Assembly (NCBI GenBank): GCA_964527535.1
Contig: CAZGPW010000207.1
Span: 1 to 25,001, forward strand
Direction of reading: 5' to 3'
Length of the DNA: 25,001 nt
Origin: JAQIBY01 sp964527535
Lineage (GTDB): Bacteria > Bacteroidota > Bacteroidia > Bacteroidales > ML635J-15
Under the pieces are notes generated by a model, which did no database searches, was not told the origin of the DNA, and saw nothing but the letters and a program-made list of their open reading frames with translations. Position 1 is the stretch's first letter. Each line of letters opens with the position of its first letter. Positions 23,748 through 25,001 of this stretch are shown here, one piece after another. The translations under genes were made by a program, and so were the position numbers.

Positions 23748-24419
23748 ATGATGTCACATTATATACAAAACCTCATTGAAGAAGGAGAACATCAACAGCT
23801 TGATTTTAAGTATCAGGTAACTGATGCAAAAAAAATAGCACGTACCTTAGCAGCATTTGCCAATACAAATGGGGGAAGGTTATTGATTGGAGTCAAAGAC
23901 AACGGACGCATTGCCGGAATCAGGTCTGATGAAGAATTTTATATGATGGAGGCGGCTGCACATGTATTTTGTAAACCTAAAGTGACCTTTGAAGCAGAAA
24001 CCTGGGACATCAAGGGGAAACAGGTGCTGGAAATTATCATTCAAAAGCAATCGGAGGCTCAACCAGTGACAGCTCCGGATACAGGTGGTGAATACAAAGC
24101 TTATGTCAGGCATTTTGATACTAATCTTGTAGCAGATGAAATCTTACATACAGTATGGAAGAAGAGAGGACAAAACCAGGGAGCCTATATTCATTATTCC
24201 GGCGCTGAAAAGAAAGTGTTGGATGCTCTTGAGAGTATTGCCGGTCAAACGTTTGGCGACCTGATGAAAAATACAGGTTTAAGCAGAAAAGTCTTAACAG
24301 ATATCCTCATAAATTTTGTGCTGGCTGAAGTAATAATGATACAACCCGATATTGGTGGAAGCCGTTTTATATTGAATGAACATTTTGATCAAAATGATTA
24401 TTACGATAATAATGCCTGA
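23748..24419 (+). CDS. AlbA/Schlafen-type putative ATP-binding protein with C-terminal winged helix
   Basis: A 223-residue protein. The N-terminal AlbA_2 (divergent AAA-4, Schlafen-like) domain fills about 8-130: EEGEHQQLDFKYQV, ARTLAAFANTNGGRLLIGVKDNGRIAGI and later AYVRHFDTNLVADE. The usual EFK is LDFK here. Residues about 145-215 look like a winged helix (AEKKVLDALESIAGQTFGDLMKNTGLSRKVLTDILINF). Such proteins are often annotated as transcriptional regulators; the target is unknown. Two successive ATGs at 23748 and 23751 are possible starts; a consensus promoter abuts them. It is followed after 12 bases by a Nudix gene, so the two are probably one operon. Confidence 0.85.
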   Translation: MMSHYIQNLIEEGEHQQLDFKYQVTDAKKIARTLAAFANTNGGRLLIGVKDNGRIAGIRSDEEFYMMEAAAHVFCKPKVTFEAETWDIKGKQVLEIIIQKQSEAQPVTAPDTGGEYKAYVRHFDTNLVADEILHTVWKKRGQNQGAYIHYSGAEKKVLDALESIAGQTFGDLMKNTGLSRKVLTDILINFVLAEVIMIQPDIGGSRFILNEHFDQNDYYDNNA

Positions 24420-24431
24420 AAAACTTAGATT

Positions 24432-24863
24432 ATGAGTTATACATATACATATCCCCGCCCCATGGTTACCGTTGATGCATTGGTGTTTGCTGGTGCAGGA
24501 GATGAAAAACAGGTACTGTTGATATACCGGAAAAACCCGCCGTTTCAAGAGAAGTGGGCTTTACCCGGAGGGTTTGTGGACATGGGTGAAGACTTGGTTG
24601 ACGCCGTTGCACGGGAGTTAAGAGAAGAAACAGGTTTGAATTTATCTGGTTTTAAACAACTCAAAGCATTTGGAAAACCCGGTAGGGATCCCAGGGGCAG
24701 AAATATTTCCATTGTGTTTTTTAAACATATTGGAGAGCCGCTTATACCTACAGCCGGTGACGATGCTGACAAAGCCAGGTGGTTCAAGGTGAATGATTTA
24801 CCTGATTTAGCTTTTGATCATGACGATATTATTCAACAAGGCCTTAAAAAAGTAAATGTTTAG
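24432..24863 (+). CDS. Nudix hydrolase, ADP-ribose pyrophosphatase-like
   Basis: A 143-residue Nudix enzyme that hydrolyses a nucleoside diphosphate linked to another group. The Nudix box is complete: Gly47 x5 Glu53 x7 REL REE TGL (GGFVDMGEDLVDAVARELRE, then ETGL), with Glu65 and Glu66 as Mg ligands. The N-terminal part (VTVDALVFAG ... VLLIYRKNPPFQEKWALPGG) and the tail (GDDADKARWFKVNDLPDLAFDH) resemble ADP-ribose pyrophosphatases, but substrate cannot be settled from sequence. It follows the AlbA-type gene by 12 bases with no promoter between. No terminator is visible after it up to the window edge. Confidence 0.92.
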   Translation: MSYTYTYPRPMVTVDALVFAGAGDEKQVLLIYRKNPPFQEKWALPGGFVDMGEDLVDAVARELREETGLNLSGFKQLKAFGKPGRDPRGRNISIVFFKHIGEPLIPTAGDDADKARWFKVNDLPDLAFDHDDIIQQGLKKVNV

Positions 24864-25001
24864 CTTATCTAATATCAAGTTGCGTTTAACTGTGTAATAT
24901 TTACTAAAGTTTCGCAGGTTGCAAACATCTGTAAATAAACTTTCTACAAATAAAACAATGTAATATGATGTTTGCCCACAAAGCAAATTAATATTGTTTT
25001 A

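Overview
This window looks like the chromosome of an anaerobic or fermentative member of the Bacteroidota, probably Bacteroidales or Marinilabiliales. The evidence is a secreted protein with a type IX secretion (Por) C-terminal domain, several TAnnTTTG (-7) promoter boxes typical of the phylum, weak Shine-Dalgarno sites, a DUF3109 protein, and a methylmalonyl-CoA decarboxylase operon for succinate/propionate fermentation. No rRNA, tRNA, CRISPR array, prophage or intact insertion sequence was recognised.

Layout. Bases 2-61 hold the tail of a + strand gene, closed by a bidirectional terminator. From about 0.14 to 17.9 kb nearly everything is on the minus strand. In genome order this region holds: a 1030-residue T9SS cargo protein with three repeated OB-like/Ig-like units; a coiled-coil zinc-ribbon protein with a histone-H1-like lysine tail, behind a Nif3-like protein and a MerR regulator (transcribed MerR-Nif3-Zn ribbon); a five-gene operon transcribed methylmalonyl-CoA epimerase, carboxyltransferase MmdA, OadG-like membrane anchor, biotin carrier, Na+-pumping beta subunit; an M20 dipeptidase; a small predicted outer-membrane protein, DUF3109 and gpmI; and pheT. 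From about 18.2 kb genes run on the plus strand: a citrate lyase pair (CitD-CitE fusion overlapping CitF), a deoxynucleoside kinase, a lipoprotein with an OmpA-like domain followed by TPRs, and an AlbA-type putative ATP-binding/winged-helix protein paired with a Nudix hydrolase.

How the genes fit together. The mmd operon is a complete set for epimerising (R/S)-methylmalonyl-CoA, decarboxylating it to propionyl-CoA and coupling that to Na+ export. Citrate lyase cleaves citrate to oxaloacetate and acetate, so both modules fit an anaerobic C4-dicarboxylate/propionate metabolism. That link is an inference; the citrate lyase maturation genes (citC, citX, citG) are not in the window.

Intergenic content. 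No gene-free stretch clearly exceeds 300 bases. The largest are 17945-18236 (a 31-bp perfect inverted repeat built from TTAGGGG-like units, between two divergent promoters), 10756-11043 (a promoter, a G-rich purine tract and a terminator) and 23483-23747 (a terminator, a possible degenerate mobile-element remnant and a promoter). In 24864-25001 I see nothing identifiable. The least ordinary items are the CitD-CitE fusion, the telomere-like inverted repeat, the lipocalin-like N-terminal domain on the Na+-pump beta subunit, and the H1-like tail on the zinc-ribbon protein. I found no convincing wholly new multi-gene system.
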